Assembly: GCA_028713125.1 (NCBI GenBank)
Contig: JAQTOU010000002.1
Coordinates: 610,505 to 674,504, forward strand
DNA length: 64,000 nt
DNA from: Elusimicrobiales bacterium
Lineage (GTDB): Bacteria > Elusimicrobiota > Elusimicrobia > Elusimicrobiales > UBA9959
Direction: 5' to 3'
Part shown: positions 44,501 to 52,164 of the stretch, piece by piece
How positions within the stretch are numbered: position 1 is the first letter of the stretch
Layout: the number at the start of each line of letters is the position of its first letter
Position numbers and translations under genes: made by a program
Notes under the pieces: model-generated
Database searches by the model: none
Told to the model about the DNA's origin: nothing
Seen by the model: the letters and a program-made list of their open reading frames with translations, nothing else

Positions 44501-47288
44501 CGTTAGAGCCGCCGGTGACAAGGACCCTTCCGTCTTTCAGCAGGTTGGCCGAATGGGCATACCTGCCCATGATAAGGCTGGCTGGGCCATTGCTCCATTG
44601 CCTGGTAGGCGGGTCATAAATCTCTACATTGTTCAGTGCTCCGAATCCGTACACTCCTCCTGCCACCAGCACCTGGCCGTCTTTTAGCAGGGTTGCTGTA
44701 TGCTGTGCCCGTGCGGTCCCCAATAAATCCTCAATTACCTGCCATTTGGCCGCGGAGGTTATGAATATCTCCGATGTGTTGGAGTAGGCCGTGCCGGAAC
44801 TGCCGGCTACCATAAGCACGTTGCCGTCAGGTAGAAGGGTCGCGGTATGGTTCATGCGGGGTTCACTCATAGGCGCTGTGGGGACGAACCTGTGAGTTTC
44901 TGGGTAGTATATTTCGGCGGTGTTGACGGATGCTGTGGACGCACCTGTGGTTCCTCCGGCTAAAAGGACGTTCCCGTTGGGTAACAGGGTGGCTGTGTGG
45001 GCCGCCCGGGGAGAACCCATCGATCCTACATATCCCCATTTGCCTGAATTCAGGAGTTCGCAGGTCTTCAGCGTCCGTGCTCCGTCCGTGCCTCCGCATG
45101 TAAGAATATCTCCATCGGGCAGGAGGGTGCTTGTATGCGCGGCTCGTTTCGAATTGAGTGCCGGGCCCGCGTTCCAGCCCGTGTTTTGAAAAATATAAGC
45201 CGTACTCTCAGGTATCGGGTCGAATCTCCTGGTGCCTCTGAGGCAGTACGTGCCGGTGCTGGCCTCGCAATTCCGTCCTCCGATATCTACTATATCCCCA
45301 GCTGGTGTCAGCAGGTCGTTGTGATCGAATTTGGGGGTGGACATACCCGGTTCGCCGTTATTTGAGATAACTACTGTTTTGCTAAAATCCCATATGCCCT
45401 GTGACGGGTCATATCCTAGATCGTCGGAAAATATCATTTCTCTTACCACGACTGTCGATATATCCGCGAGAAATGTGATAGGGGTCTTTTTTGTTGCAAA
45501 AATTTTTACTATATCGCCGGTGCACTTCATATCCAATCCCAATGAATCCAGGCTCTGTCCGGCTGCATTAATGCCGGAGGTCAGGTTGTAATCGGTGGTG
45601 TTTGATATCATTCCGCCGACCAGTGTAAACGCGACGTTGTTCGCTGTCACCTTTCCGTTCGTTACTATTCCCGTTGTAAAATTAGCTATGCCAGTGGTGA
45701 GATTCACGGAATAGAGTGCAGCGGAATTTACAAAACTGCCTCCGGTAATCTCGGCGTAGCAGGCCATTCGCGAGCCCTCATATATATCAGGGACAGACAC
45801 TGTGAGATTATTAATCGTCATCACGGATGTCGAGATCAGATCACCGCTGTTTGAGGGTGGCACCGGGTTGGCAAAGTTGAGTGAAGAACTCGCGAACTTG
45901 GCGCCGGAGGATGCACTGGCGGTGATATCAGCGTAAACTACGCGGGCCCCGGTTCCCAATGTCGGCGCGGGGACGTTGAGAAGTGTGTCCAGCCATCCTC
46001 CTTCTCCCGTATTCTCGTCTTTTATAATAGGGAACCCGTCCAGGGTCATAGTTGTTCGTCCGAGATAAAATTCGGTGTCCCCGATCTTAAGGTTAGGATC
46101 TGCTTTGTCGGGTGGCAGGGAGAAGTAGAAGTTGCCGTTTATTATGCGTCCTGTAGCTTTGCGTGATAGCTGCACCTTATAGTAAAGATTTATAACCCCG
46201 CCGGTCACGTAAGCGGTTCCGGCTGTGGCTGAGGGGGTCAGTTGTAGGTCAATTGAGTTCCCTATTGGCACATATGAGTTTCCGCTGACATAAGAAACCG
46301 GGATATTGCCATGGCCGCCGGTCAATCGAAGGCTTGAATCCCCCCTGAGCGTTGCTCCGTGACTGGTATTTCGGTAAGGCATAACATCATAATCTTTGCC
46401 GGAAAGGGCGACTCTGGCACCGTATGGGTCGAACATCTCAACACTCTCCAGATAGCCTTTAGTTCCCTGGTTCTGTGCCAGTTTGGCAGCAGGAGAATCC
46501 TTTGAGGACAAGTCCTCTTGATCAACGGCGTTGATGCCGCCAGCGATGATTACATTTCCATTGTTCATGACGGTCGCCGATTGCCCTGCCCTACCTTCAA
46601 GAAGGGCTGCGGCCGGCCGCCATGCGTTAACTTCAGGTACGAAAAGCTCGTTCGTGGGAAGATATATGAATCCGCCGCTGTAGGCTAAGCCGCCAGAGGC
46701 GAAGACGTTCCCATTGGGTAGCAGGCTTGCCGTATGTCCCATGCGCGGGCTGGTCATTTGGATGAAATTGGCAAAAGTGTCGGTCGCAGGGTTGAAAAGT
46801 TCGCACGTGGCGGTTATGGCTGAGGCTGCCCCGGTCTGGCCGCCGCAGATCATGGCCTTGCCGGAGTTGGACCCCTTGCTGAGAAGTGTTGAGGAATGTG
46901 CCCCTCTCGCGGAGGTCATAGCAGCTACGCCTAAATAGGTCCATGATTTAGTTAGAGGGTTGTATATCTCCGCGCTTTGTAGCGGGGTCCCGTTGTTAAA
47001 TCCGCCTGCAACCAATACCCTGCCGTCTGAAAGCAAAGTAGCGGTGTGAGATGAACGGGCGGTCGTCATGACGCCTCCGGAACCCCATGCCGCCGCGGAA
47101 GTAAAATAAATTTCGGCGGTAGCCGTCGGAGTGTTAGGGTTACTTACCACACCACCTATGACCATGAAGTCGCCGTTGGGGAGCAACACGGTGGCCTGGC
47201 TATGTCTAGGCAGAAGCAACGCCCCCGCGTCGGGCAGGAAAGAAGCCAGAGCGAGGACCAATAAAGGAAGGACTTTTCTAAAATTCAT
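41583..47288 (-). CDS. Giant kelch/FN3 surface protein with FlgD-like end
   Basis: A 1901-residue exported protein. The signal peptide is MNFRKVLPLLVLALASFLPDAGA. Two blocks of kelch-type beta-propeller repeats follow (~25-330 and ~690-1080), with the recurring pattern HTATLLPNGNVLLAGG. About five fibronectin-III-like domains lie at ~1190-1700. A ZU5-like beta domain (~1705-1800) and a C-terminal FlgD/Ig-like sorting-type domain (VLIYPNPFYPNRGQGFVTI ... GIYLVVVDS, ~1815-1901) complete it. It is probably a surface adhesin or sugar-binding protein exported with the PorV-like neighbour. Confidence 0.9.
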   Translation of the reverse strand: MNFRKVLPLLVLALASFLPDAGALLLPRHSQATVLLPNGDFMVIGGVVSNPNTPTATAEIYFTSAAAWGSGGVMTTARSSHTATLLSDGRVLVAGGFNNGTPLQSAEIYNPLTKSWTYLGVAAMTSARGAHSSTLLSKGSNSGKAMICGGQTGAASAITATCELFNPATDTFANFIQMTSPRMGHTASLLPNGNVFASGGLAYSGGFIYLPTNELFVPEVNAWRPAAALLEGRAGQSATVMNNGNVIIAGGINAVDQEDLSSKDSPAAKLAQNQGTKGYLESVEMFDPYGARVALSGKDYDVMPYRNTSHGATLRGDSSLRLTGGHGNIPVSYVSGNSYVPIGNSIDLQLTPSATAGTAYVTGGVINLYYKVQLSRKATGRIINGNFYFSLPPDKADPNLKIGDTEFYLGRTTMTLDGFPIIKDENTGEGGWLDTLLNVPAPTLGTGARVVYADITASASSGAKFASSSLNFANPVPPSNSGDLISTSVMTINNLTVSVPDIYEGSRMACYAEITGGSFVNSAALYSVNLTTGIANFTTGIVTNGKVTANNVAFTLVGGMISNTTDYNLTSGINAAGQSLDSLGLDMKCTGDIVKIFATKKTPITFLADISTVVVREMIFSDDLGYDPSQGIWDFSKTVVISNNGEPGMSTPKFDHNDLLTPAGDIVDIGGRNCEASTGTYCLRGTRRFDPIPESTAYIFQNTGWNAGPALNSKRAAHTSTLLPDGDILTCGGTDGARTLKTCELLNSGKWGYVGSMGSPRAAHTATLLPNGNVLLAGGTTGASTASVNTAEIYYPETHRFVPTAPMSEPRMNHTATLLPDGNVLMVAGSSGTAYSNTSEIFITSAAKWQVIEDLLGTARAQHTATLLKDGQVLVAGGVYGFGALNNVEIYDPPTRQWSNGPASLIMGRYAHSANLLKDGRVLVTGGSNGSQPLKSAEIYDGTNWTYTTNFPATGAGNDMLTTRANHTSTVLPNGKVLICGGEGPSVSRGFAEGFDVDFSTWQNQGTMGKRTSHTTILAADGNLINIGGFDGNKYLDSTDVSYFTYIPDQQGLETVVQRQPSISTSTTFFDLGSTITLLSGTSNFHGITEASGGGAGVGNSSYSNPRVYIQQIDNQSSFMTDISTRIYSLYGGTNTNWEKTLSSITIIMPSVSAELPHGWYHMRVAANGVFSDGRTVQVTIPRPDGTPSVATGTVLGVSSITWSWTRGNVTAAEGYNVYSSTDNVFITTVAFFNDSNTVFYTQTGLVPNTPASIMVSAYNQGGTGALSKSATYYTLAAIPTPLNITAASFETAALEWARNENSEITTYEVSMSPTKTPKFSSTLDISTPVPFSVNYTSTSTVIAQLSANQKYDFRVRAKNGAGVISDFTNYATTITVSAVNNFTGEALSSSTINWSWDVALGATYYEVYDITSGSMTPVFLGSATANNFSQTGLSANRRYQAAVNAVNDAEGSGPIRGPISWAAPVFTLTVAALPATPNIYTNVSTGSINANWITNGNSTWTVYRLTGSLDSTFAAPTTVETTNNYYSFTTLSPNIRYYLRVTPINGDGKAGTTLDLGSKYTLAQVPASLTATNISMSGIWLQWDTDNNSGDTIYEIRSSTNENFSDPITTPVEFARHLTDNTAFVNGLLTSTTYYFDVAARNGENLVTARKRAPAAFTLAGPAGAPSGAIGGTSDPYAAASISGSLPNNRTVDMYIPAASFASKTAIAISSSTRNDCGYLPGGIPVGVEIFSENGAQPQSPITFTLHFDKDADATKNDIITNAAKIVLARYNPDTQQCLPLETVVSVGDRTIKATLNHFSLFQIMKRVAASNLGSVLIYPNPFYPNRGQGFVTIDKIPANAKVRIYTLSGDKVWETTSGTTGVVIWKGVNKSGYLVASGIYLVVVDSTSGRKVFKLAVER

Positions 47289-47310
47289 ATAGCGCCCACG
47301 AATAGTCTAC

Positions 47311-47327
47311 AAAAAGCCTGTTACAGG
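47311..47327 (-). terminator. Weak terminator after the CBM48-like gene
   Basis: Reading leftward, CCTGTAACAGG (5-bp stem) followed by CTTTTT. It could end the CBM48-like gene before the kelch gene starts. Confidence 0.35.
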
Positions 47328-47352
47328 ATTGTTAACAAAATTTGAACTTTAG

Positions 47353-47877
47353 CTAGTTCACGCTTATCAGGGAGTCGCCGGTGGGTGCTTTGGGTTTGCC
47401 CGGGTCCAGTTTCTTTTTGCCGTCCACGGTGAAATGGTAGGGGTAGGTGCCCGGCAGGATATAGACGTCGGTTTTCCAGACGCCGTCTTTCTTCGTCATC
47501 TTTTTTTCTTTCCAGGAGGTAAAGCTGCCGGCTATCAGCACGGATTTGGCTTTTGCGTCCTTGTATTCGAAAGCTGTTTTTACGGCTTTTGTCTTATCGG
47601 CGTCGCCTTTGGCGGGAGAGGCAGTTCCTTTAGCGGCTTTGGCTTCTTCTCCTTCATCTTCTTTGTCCGCTTCGTTCATTTTGGCTATAGCCGCGGCCCT
47701 GGCGGCGGACGCGTCCGCTTCTTCTTCCTGCGCGACGGGCAGGGGTACCGGTTTCACCTCGATAGCGTCGCCGGAGAAATGCAGGGACATGCGCTCATAG
47801 ATGGAATAGCCGGCAAAAGCCATGACGGCCAGGCTGATAAGCGCCGCGGCCGCCCAGAATTTTTTAGATTTTGTCAT
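47353..47877 (-). CDS. Membrane-anchored CBM48/AMPK-type glycogen-binding protein
   Basis: A 174-residue protein with an N-terminal membrane anchor (FWAAAALISLAVMAFAGYSI), an acidic Ala/Lys linker (~50-95) and a C-terminal E-set/CBM48-like domain (VLIAGSFTSWKEKKMTKKDGVWKTDV, YPYHFTVDGKKKLDPG). Such domains bind glycogen-like glucans. No catalytic domain is present. Its place just upstream of the kelch surface protein suggests an envelope role. Confidence 0.83.
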   Translation of the reverse strand: MTKSKKFWAAAALISLAVMAFAGYSIYERMSLHFSGDAIEVKPVPLPVAQEEEADASAARAAAIAKMNEADKEDEGEEAKAAKGTASPAKGDADKTKAVKTAFEYKDAKAKSVLIAGSFTSWKEKKMTKKDGVWKTDVYILPGTYPYHFTVDGKKKLDPGKPKAPTGDSLISVN

Positions 47878-47921
47878 CGAATTTATTAATTACTCTTCTC
47901 TTAATCTTCTTTATCAGGCGA

Positions 47922-48000
47922 GCGTCAGCGAGCTTCCCGGATAAATCCCCAATCCCCTCTTCTCTTAAGCGGGCGACACGCGAGCGTCAGCGAGCTCTCC
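47922..48000 (+). repeat. Two copies of a 17-bp direct repeat
   Basis: GCGAGCGTCAGCGAGCT occurs twice in the intergenic stretch 47878-48074, about 70 bp apart. Similar GCGAGC..GCGAGC motifs occur in the 87-bp island repeats, perhaps a dispersed motif of this genome. Confidence 0.5.
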
Positions 48001-48074
48001 CCATAAGGAAGATTCCCATCGCCTACGCATAATGTGGCTATGGGAAAATAATGAAACCGCACTAACGCTGAAAA

Positions 48075-48145
48075 AGCGGGCGATGGGAATCGAACCCACG
48101 TCTAATGCTTGGGAAGCACTCGTACTACCATTGTACGACGCCCGC
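48075..48145 (-). tRNA. tRNA-Gly (CCC)
   Basis: Cloverleaf on the minus strand: acceptor GCGGGCG paired with CGCCCGC, D arm GTAC-AATGGTA-GTAC, anticodon loop TTCCCAA (anticodon CCC) on an AGTGC/GCATT stem, and T loop TTCGATT on a GTGGG/CCCAT stem. CCA is not encoded. Confidence 0.95.
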
Positions 48146-48246
48146 GTTATTCTGCCGTTAATAAAAAGAACTGTATAAGAAACTAATACCTTTAAATTTT
48201 ACCTAAAACAATCGTCTATATCAATATTATTATTGTTTCGGCACAT

Positions 48247-49212
48247 TCAAGGTGCTAGTGCAACAAAACGGTTAAAGACTTCTGCCGGTGTCTTAAAGCC
48301 CAGACACTTTCTGGGCCGATTGTTAAGCCAACGTTCAATCTCTGCGATGCGCTCCTCCGATATCTTAGCGAAATCGGTTTTCTTTGGCAAAAACCGCCTT
48401 ATCAGTCCGTTCGTATTTTCTACCGTTCCTTTTTCCCAACTGTGATATGGCTCGCAAAAATATGACCGCGTACCAATTGCCTCATTAAGCTTACCGTGCT
48501 CAATGTTCTCCAAACCGTTATCGTAGGTTATGCTCCGCCTCAGCCCTTTTGGATAACCTTTAAGAATATTCTCTAGCGCCTCTCGTGATTGGACCGCCGT
48601 CTTGTTCTCCAGCTTCCTTATTCTGGTCAGTCTGGATGTCCGCTCCGCGCAAACCTGAAGGGCTTTCTTGCTTGCCTTGGACACCATAAGGTCCGCTTCC
48701 CAGTCTCCAGGCTCCTTTCTCGTCTCAACCGATTCTGGTCTGTCTTTTATCGAAACTCTGTCGGGGATTCTTAATCCTTTACTGCGGCCAGAATGTTTCG
48801 GATAGCGCTCCTTATGCGCCCTGGGCAGATATCCGATCAAGTGCGGCATTGAGGAATACAGCCACTGATAAATAGCCTCATGGCTTATCACAGCCTTATC
48901 CCCGTTTTCCTCTTTTAGCCTGCCGGCTATTATCTCAGGCGACCAGCCTTCCATAATCAGCCGCTCTATATCGTGTTGCAAAGCGTAGGTCTTCAAGCGT
49001 TTACACTTATGTTCTTCGGCCTCGCGCCGTTCTGCTCGCTCTTGGGCTTTGTGCGGCAGATAGGTGCCATGGGCTTTGTTCCGTTTGAGCTCCCTAGAAA
49101 GGGTTCCTATATTCCGGCCAAGCTTCTCGGCTATTTCTCGCAGTTTCCAACCTCTGCTCCGCAATACGGCCAACTTATCCCGCTCTTCTTTCGTTAGATG
49201 CGTGTAGTTCAT
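48247..49212 (-). CDS. IS30-family transposase
   Basis: A 321-residue transposase. The N-terminal HTH region is LTKEERDKLAVLRSRGWKLREIAEKLGRN. The DDE core includes DWEADLMV (first Asp), TYDNGLENIEH (second Asp) and the final Glu near WEKGTVENTNGLIRRF. The length is typical. The last codons run through the left terminal repeat, and the TGA stop lies in flanking chromosomal DNA, so the element itself does not encode the stop. Confidence 0.95.
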   Translation of the reverse strand: MNYTHLTKEERDKLAVLRSRGWKLREIAEKLGRNIGTLSRELKRNKAHGTYLPHKAQERAERREAEEHKCKRLKTYALQHDIERLIMEGWSPEIIAGRLKEENGDKAVISHEAIYQWLYSSMPHLIGYLPRAHKERYPKHSGRSKGLRIPDRVSIKDRPESVETRKEPGDWEADLMVSKASKKALQVCAERTSRLTRIRKLENKTAVQSREALENILKGYPKGLRRSITYDNGLENIEHGKLNEAIGTRSYFCEPYHSWEKGTVENTNGLIRRFLPKKTDFAKISEERIAEIERWLNNRPRKCLGFKTPAEVFNRFVALAP

Positions 49213-49257
49213 ACCTGCCTATTATTCTACAGCAGGTCTTGTTATTTTGTTGCACTA
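48256..49257 (-). mobile_element. IS30-family insertion sequence
   Basis: About 1002 bp bounded by 13-bp terminal inverted repeats, TAGTGCAACAAAA at the left and its complement at the right, with a 2-bp target duplication GC (48254-48255 and 49258-49259). It holds one transposase gene and sits in the 3' end of folE. Confidence 0.88.
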
Positions 49258-49824
49258 GCGATTTGAACTCGTGTTCTTTATAAGATTCAGGAATTCTTCC
49301 CTTACTTTGTTGTCGGTACGGAAGACGCCAAGCATGGAGCTGGTGGTGGCGAAAGAGGTCTCGTTCTTGACCCCGCGCATGCTGACGCAGAGGTGCTCCG
49401 CCTCCATCACTATCCCTACCCCGCGCGGCTTGAGTTCCTTGAACAGGGTGTCCGCTATTTCCACGGTAAGCCGCTCCTGCACCTGCAGGCGGCGGGCGAA
49501 GGCCTCCACCAGCCGCGGGATCTTTGAAAGGCCCACTATGCGTTTGTTCGGGATATAGGCCACGTGGGCTTTGCCGAAGAAAGGCAGCATATGATGCTCG
49601 CAGAGCGAATAAAAAGCGATATCTTTCACTATCACCATCTCGTGGTATTCGGCCTTGAAAAAGGCGCCGTTGAAGACCTTTTTCATGTCGGCGTTATAGC
49701 CGGAGGTTATTTCGCGCAGGGCCCGCGCCACGCGCTGCGGGGTTTTCTTCAGGCCTTCCCTGCGCGGGTTCTCGCCCAGGGCGTTAAGGATCTGCAGTGC
49801 TGCCGTTTCAAGCGGGTCTTTCAT
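49255..49824 (-). CDS. folE: GTP cyclohydrolase I, 3' end altered by IS30
   Basis: The first enzyme of folate (and pterin) synthesis: GTP to dihydroneopterin triphosphate. Motifs are LCEHHMLPFFGKAHVAYIP (zinc site), GLSKIPRLVEAFARRLQVQE and HLCVSMRGV. At 189 residues it is nearly full-length. The TAG stop is supplied by the end of the IS30 element. Removing the element in silo by its 2-bp duplication would let the frame continue TLNVPKQ and stop, so only a short tail was lost and activity is probably kept. Confidence 0.94.
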   Translation of the reverse strand: MKDPLETAALQILNALGENPRREGLKKTPQRVARALREITSGYNADMKKVFNGAFFKAEYHEMVIVKDIAFYSLCEHHMLPFFGKAHVAYIPNKRIVGLSKIPRLVEAFARRLQVQERLTVEIADTLFKELKPRGVGIVMEAEHLCVSMRGVKNETSFATTSSMLGVFRTDNKVREEFLNLIKNTSSNR

Positions 49825-49853
49825 ATTGATAATTTTACTAGTTTTGAAAGCAT

Positions 49854-49885
49854 AAAAAAATCCCCCGCCCGGGGCGGAGGATCTT
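49854..49885 (-). terminator. Terminator of the small exported protein gene
   Basis: Reading leftward: GATCCTCCGCCC/GGGCGGGGGAT-type stem followed by TTTTTTT. Confidence 0.8.
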
Positions 49886-49915
49886 TTCGCCGATCGAACC
49901 GGCTTTCTTTCCGGC

Positions 49916-50536
49916 TTACTGCGAAGCGATATACAGCCACTTGCTGGAAGCGGCGAGGTCGCGCGAGGCCGCGCGCAGGTTCTTTACGTCGGCGGAAAGC
50001 TTTTCGACCGCGGCCTTCTCGTCCAGGATCTGGGTCAGCTTTTTGCCGCGGACCTTCTTGCCGCCCTTCGAGGAGACGGCGTCGCGCATGGAAGCTTTCT
50101 TGTTCTTGGCGGCCAGCTGCGCCACCAGGACGTTCACCTGGCCCACCTTGCGGTTGACCTTGCGGCTGTAGCTGAGGATGGTGTTGGTGTAGTTCGACAG
50201 GGTGGAGCCGGGCTGGATGGAGGAGAACTCCGTCTTGTTGAGGGAGGAAATGTGCTTGAGGTTGCCGGCTATCGTCTTCAGGCTGACGCCGAGGGCCGCC
50301 AGGTCTTCCGCCCCGGCGGGGCCGCTGGAGGAATCCAGGGTCTCGAGGGCCTCGTCCAGGTATTCGTCCTGGCGCACGAGCTTAAAAAGGATATCTTTGA
50401 ATTCTTTGATCTTGCCGTCCTGCTGTTTTACCGAAGGCGTCTGGACGAGGACCGTCTTTTCCGCGGTGTCCGCAAAAGCCAGGCCCAGGCCAGCTATAAG
50501 TATGAGCCCCGCTGAAAGTATGGATCTGTTTTTCAT
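49916..50536 (-). CDS. Unknown exported helical protein
   Basis: A 206-residue protein with a signal peptide (MKNRSILSAGLILIAGLGLAFA). The mature part is helical and lysine-rich with coiled-coil character (IKEFKDILFKLVRQDEYLDEALETLD; LSADVKNLRAASRDLAASSKWLYIASQ at the end). It has no cysteines or catalytic signature. It stands alone between folE and the tRNA nucleotidyltransferase gene, with its own terminator. I recognise no family. Confidence 0.82.
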   Translation of the reverse strand: MKNRSILSAGLILIAGLGLAFADTAEKTVLVQTPSVKQQDGKIKEFKDILFKLVRQDEYLDEALETLDSSSGPAGAEDLAALGVSLKTIAGNLKHISSLNKTEFSSIQPGSTLSNYTNTILSYSRKVNRKVGQVNVLVAQLAAKNKKASMRDAVSSKGGKKVRGKKLTQILDEKAAVEKLSADVKNLRAASRDLAASSKWLYIASQ

Positions 50537-50613
50537 TATTGTCCTCCGTCCTGTAGATATAGTCTACCTTCCGGAGGGAGGAACCGCATGGGCCATGCGG
50601 CTGCATTCATAAA

Positions 50614-50643
50614 TAAAAAAGGCCTACGCCGGCGTAGGCCTTT
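50614..50643 (-). terminator. Terminator of the tRNA nucleotidyltransferase operon
   Basis: A perfect palindrome, AAAGGCCTACG-CCGG-CGTAGGCCTTT, with a T run in the leftward direction. A second hairpin, CCGCATG/CATGCGG, lies at 50584-50600. Confidence 0.85.
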
Positions 50644-50660
50644 CGGGTAACCCATGTTTT

Positions 50661-52142
50661 TTACCCCATACCCTTCAGGGCTTTCAGGGCCTGTTCGCGG
50701 GTTTTTATCTTCCCTTCGAACTGCAGCAGGTGAATTTTTTCCAGGAGCTCCCCCACCTTCGGGCCTTCAGGTATTTTAAGCGCTTTTATCACGTCGTTGC
50801 CGTCTATCAGCCTGGCCGAGCGGGACTTCATGTTCTTCTTGATGTAAACCCTGAAGAGCTGGTTGAGCACCTGCATGTAGCGCAGGGTCTTCTTCGGCGA
50901 ATTGTAGGGCAGGCCGGCGGGGAGCGGCGCCGGCGGGTTCTGGAGCTTCCTCCTCATCTCTTTGAGCTGGCCGGAGGAAATATAGCTGGCATGGTCCGCC
51001 CAGGAAAGCGCGAGCAGCGGGATGGTATATTCCCCCATCGTCCTGAAGAAGCGGAACATCGCCCTGTCGGAAATGATATCGTTGGCGGCCAGATTGCCGG
51101 GGCGCAGATGCGTGCCTATTATCTTCGAGACCAGCCGGATGTCCTCGCGGGAAAAGCGCAGCTGCTCCATCACCTTCTCCGCCATCACCGCGCCGAATTC
51201 CTCGTGGCCGAAGAAGCGCAGGCGCCCCTTTATCATTGCGGCCTTCGGCGGCTTGGCTATATCGTGCAGCAGGGCCGCGAACTTCAGCGTGCGCGGGGCC
51301 GGCAGCAGCTCCGCCACTTTTTTGTATTCAGGCAGGTAGGCGGGGAGGTTCTCGAAAAGGTGGTCCATGCGCTCTACCACCAGCAGAGTGTGCTTGAGCA
51401 CCCCGCCCTTGCCGTAGTAGGCGGTGGCGCAGGTTTCCTGGGCCGCCAGGTCGGGGAAAATGGCGGTTAGCAGCCCGTGCTTGTGCATCAGCGCCAGCCA
51501 TTCGTGGGAGACCGGGCTTTCGAAAAGCCGCAAAAGCTCTTCCCGCACGCGCTCCTGGGCGGTGGAGGCTATCAGGGCGGCGTGCTTTTTCACGGCTTTA
51601 AGCGCGTCAGGCGTCACGCTGAAATCAAGCGCGGCGGCCACTCGGAAGGCCCTAAGCAGGCGGACCGGGTCATCGGTGAAGATCCCCTCGGAAACCGGCC
51701 TGACTTTTTTTGCGGCCAGGTCTTTAAGTCCCCCGGCCAGGTCTATAACTTTCGCCTTGTCTAGGCGCAGCCTGAAAGCCCCGGTTTTTTTATCCGCGGT
51801 AAAAACCGCCGAAGGAGTAAGCTTATAGGCCAGGGCGTTTACCGTGAAGTCCCGCCTGTCCAGGTCGGATTCCAGGTTGCCGCCGACAAAGGGCATAATG
51901 TCGAGCTGGCAGAACGGGGCCTTGCGCTGCGCCAGGCGGAAGATCTGGGCTTCTTCGTCGAGCGGGAAGCAGGACGCGTCCAGCTTGCGGGCCAGGCGCC
52001 GGGTTTTCGCCTTGAAATCCGCGGAGGGCGGCGCCGCCAGGTCGATGTCTTTGAAGGGGCGCTTGAGGAGAGCGTCGCGCAGAGCCCCCCCTACCAGGTA
52101 AACTTCTTTGAAGATGCCGGTTATGTCGGCTGTTAGGTTCAT
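50661..52142 (-). CDS. tRNA nucleotidyltransferase / poly(A) polymerase family, with HD domain
   Basis: A 493-residue class II nucleotidyltransferase. The head domain has VYLVGGALRDALL, the metal site FKDIDL, and RRDFTVNALAY. RLLRAFRVAAAL follows, then an HD domain with LLHDIAKPP and H-x-R motifs. It probably adds CCA to tRNA 3' ends; since the tRNA-Gly here lacks an encoded CCA, such activity is needed. An A-adding or poly(A) role cannot be excluded by eye. Confidence 0.9.
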   Translation of the reverse strand: MNLTADITGIFKEVYLVGGALRDALLKRPFKDIDLAAPPSADFKAKTRRLARKLDASCFPLDEEAQIFRLAQRKAPFCQLDIMPFVGGNLESDLDRRDFTVNALAYKLTPSAVFTADKKTGAFRLRLDKAKVIDLAGGLKDLAAKKVRPVSEGIFTDDPVRLLRAFRVAAALDFSVTPDALKAVKKHAALIASTAQERVREELLRLFESPVSHEWLALMHKHGLLTAIFPDLAAQETCATAYYGKGGVLKHTLLVVERMDHLFENLPAYLPEYKKVAELLPAPRTLKFAALLHDIAKPPKAAMIKGRLRFFGHEEFGAVMAEKVMEQLRFSREDIRLVSKIIGTHLRPGNLAANDIISDRAMFRFFRTMGEYTIPLLALSWADHASYISSGQLKEMRRKLQNPPAPLPAGLPYNSPKKTLRYMQVLNQLFRVYIKKNMKSRSARLIDGNDVIKALKIPEGPKVGELLEKIHLLQFEGKIKTREQALKALKGMG

Positions 52143-52164
52143 TGATATGCCTTACTTTCTGAGT

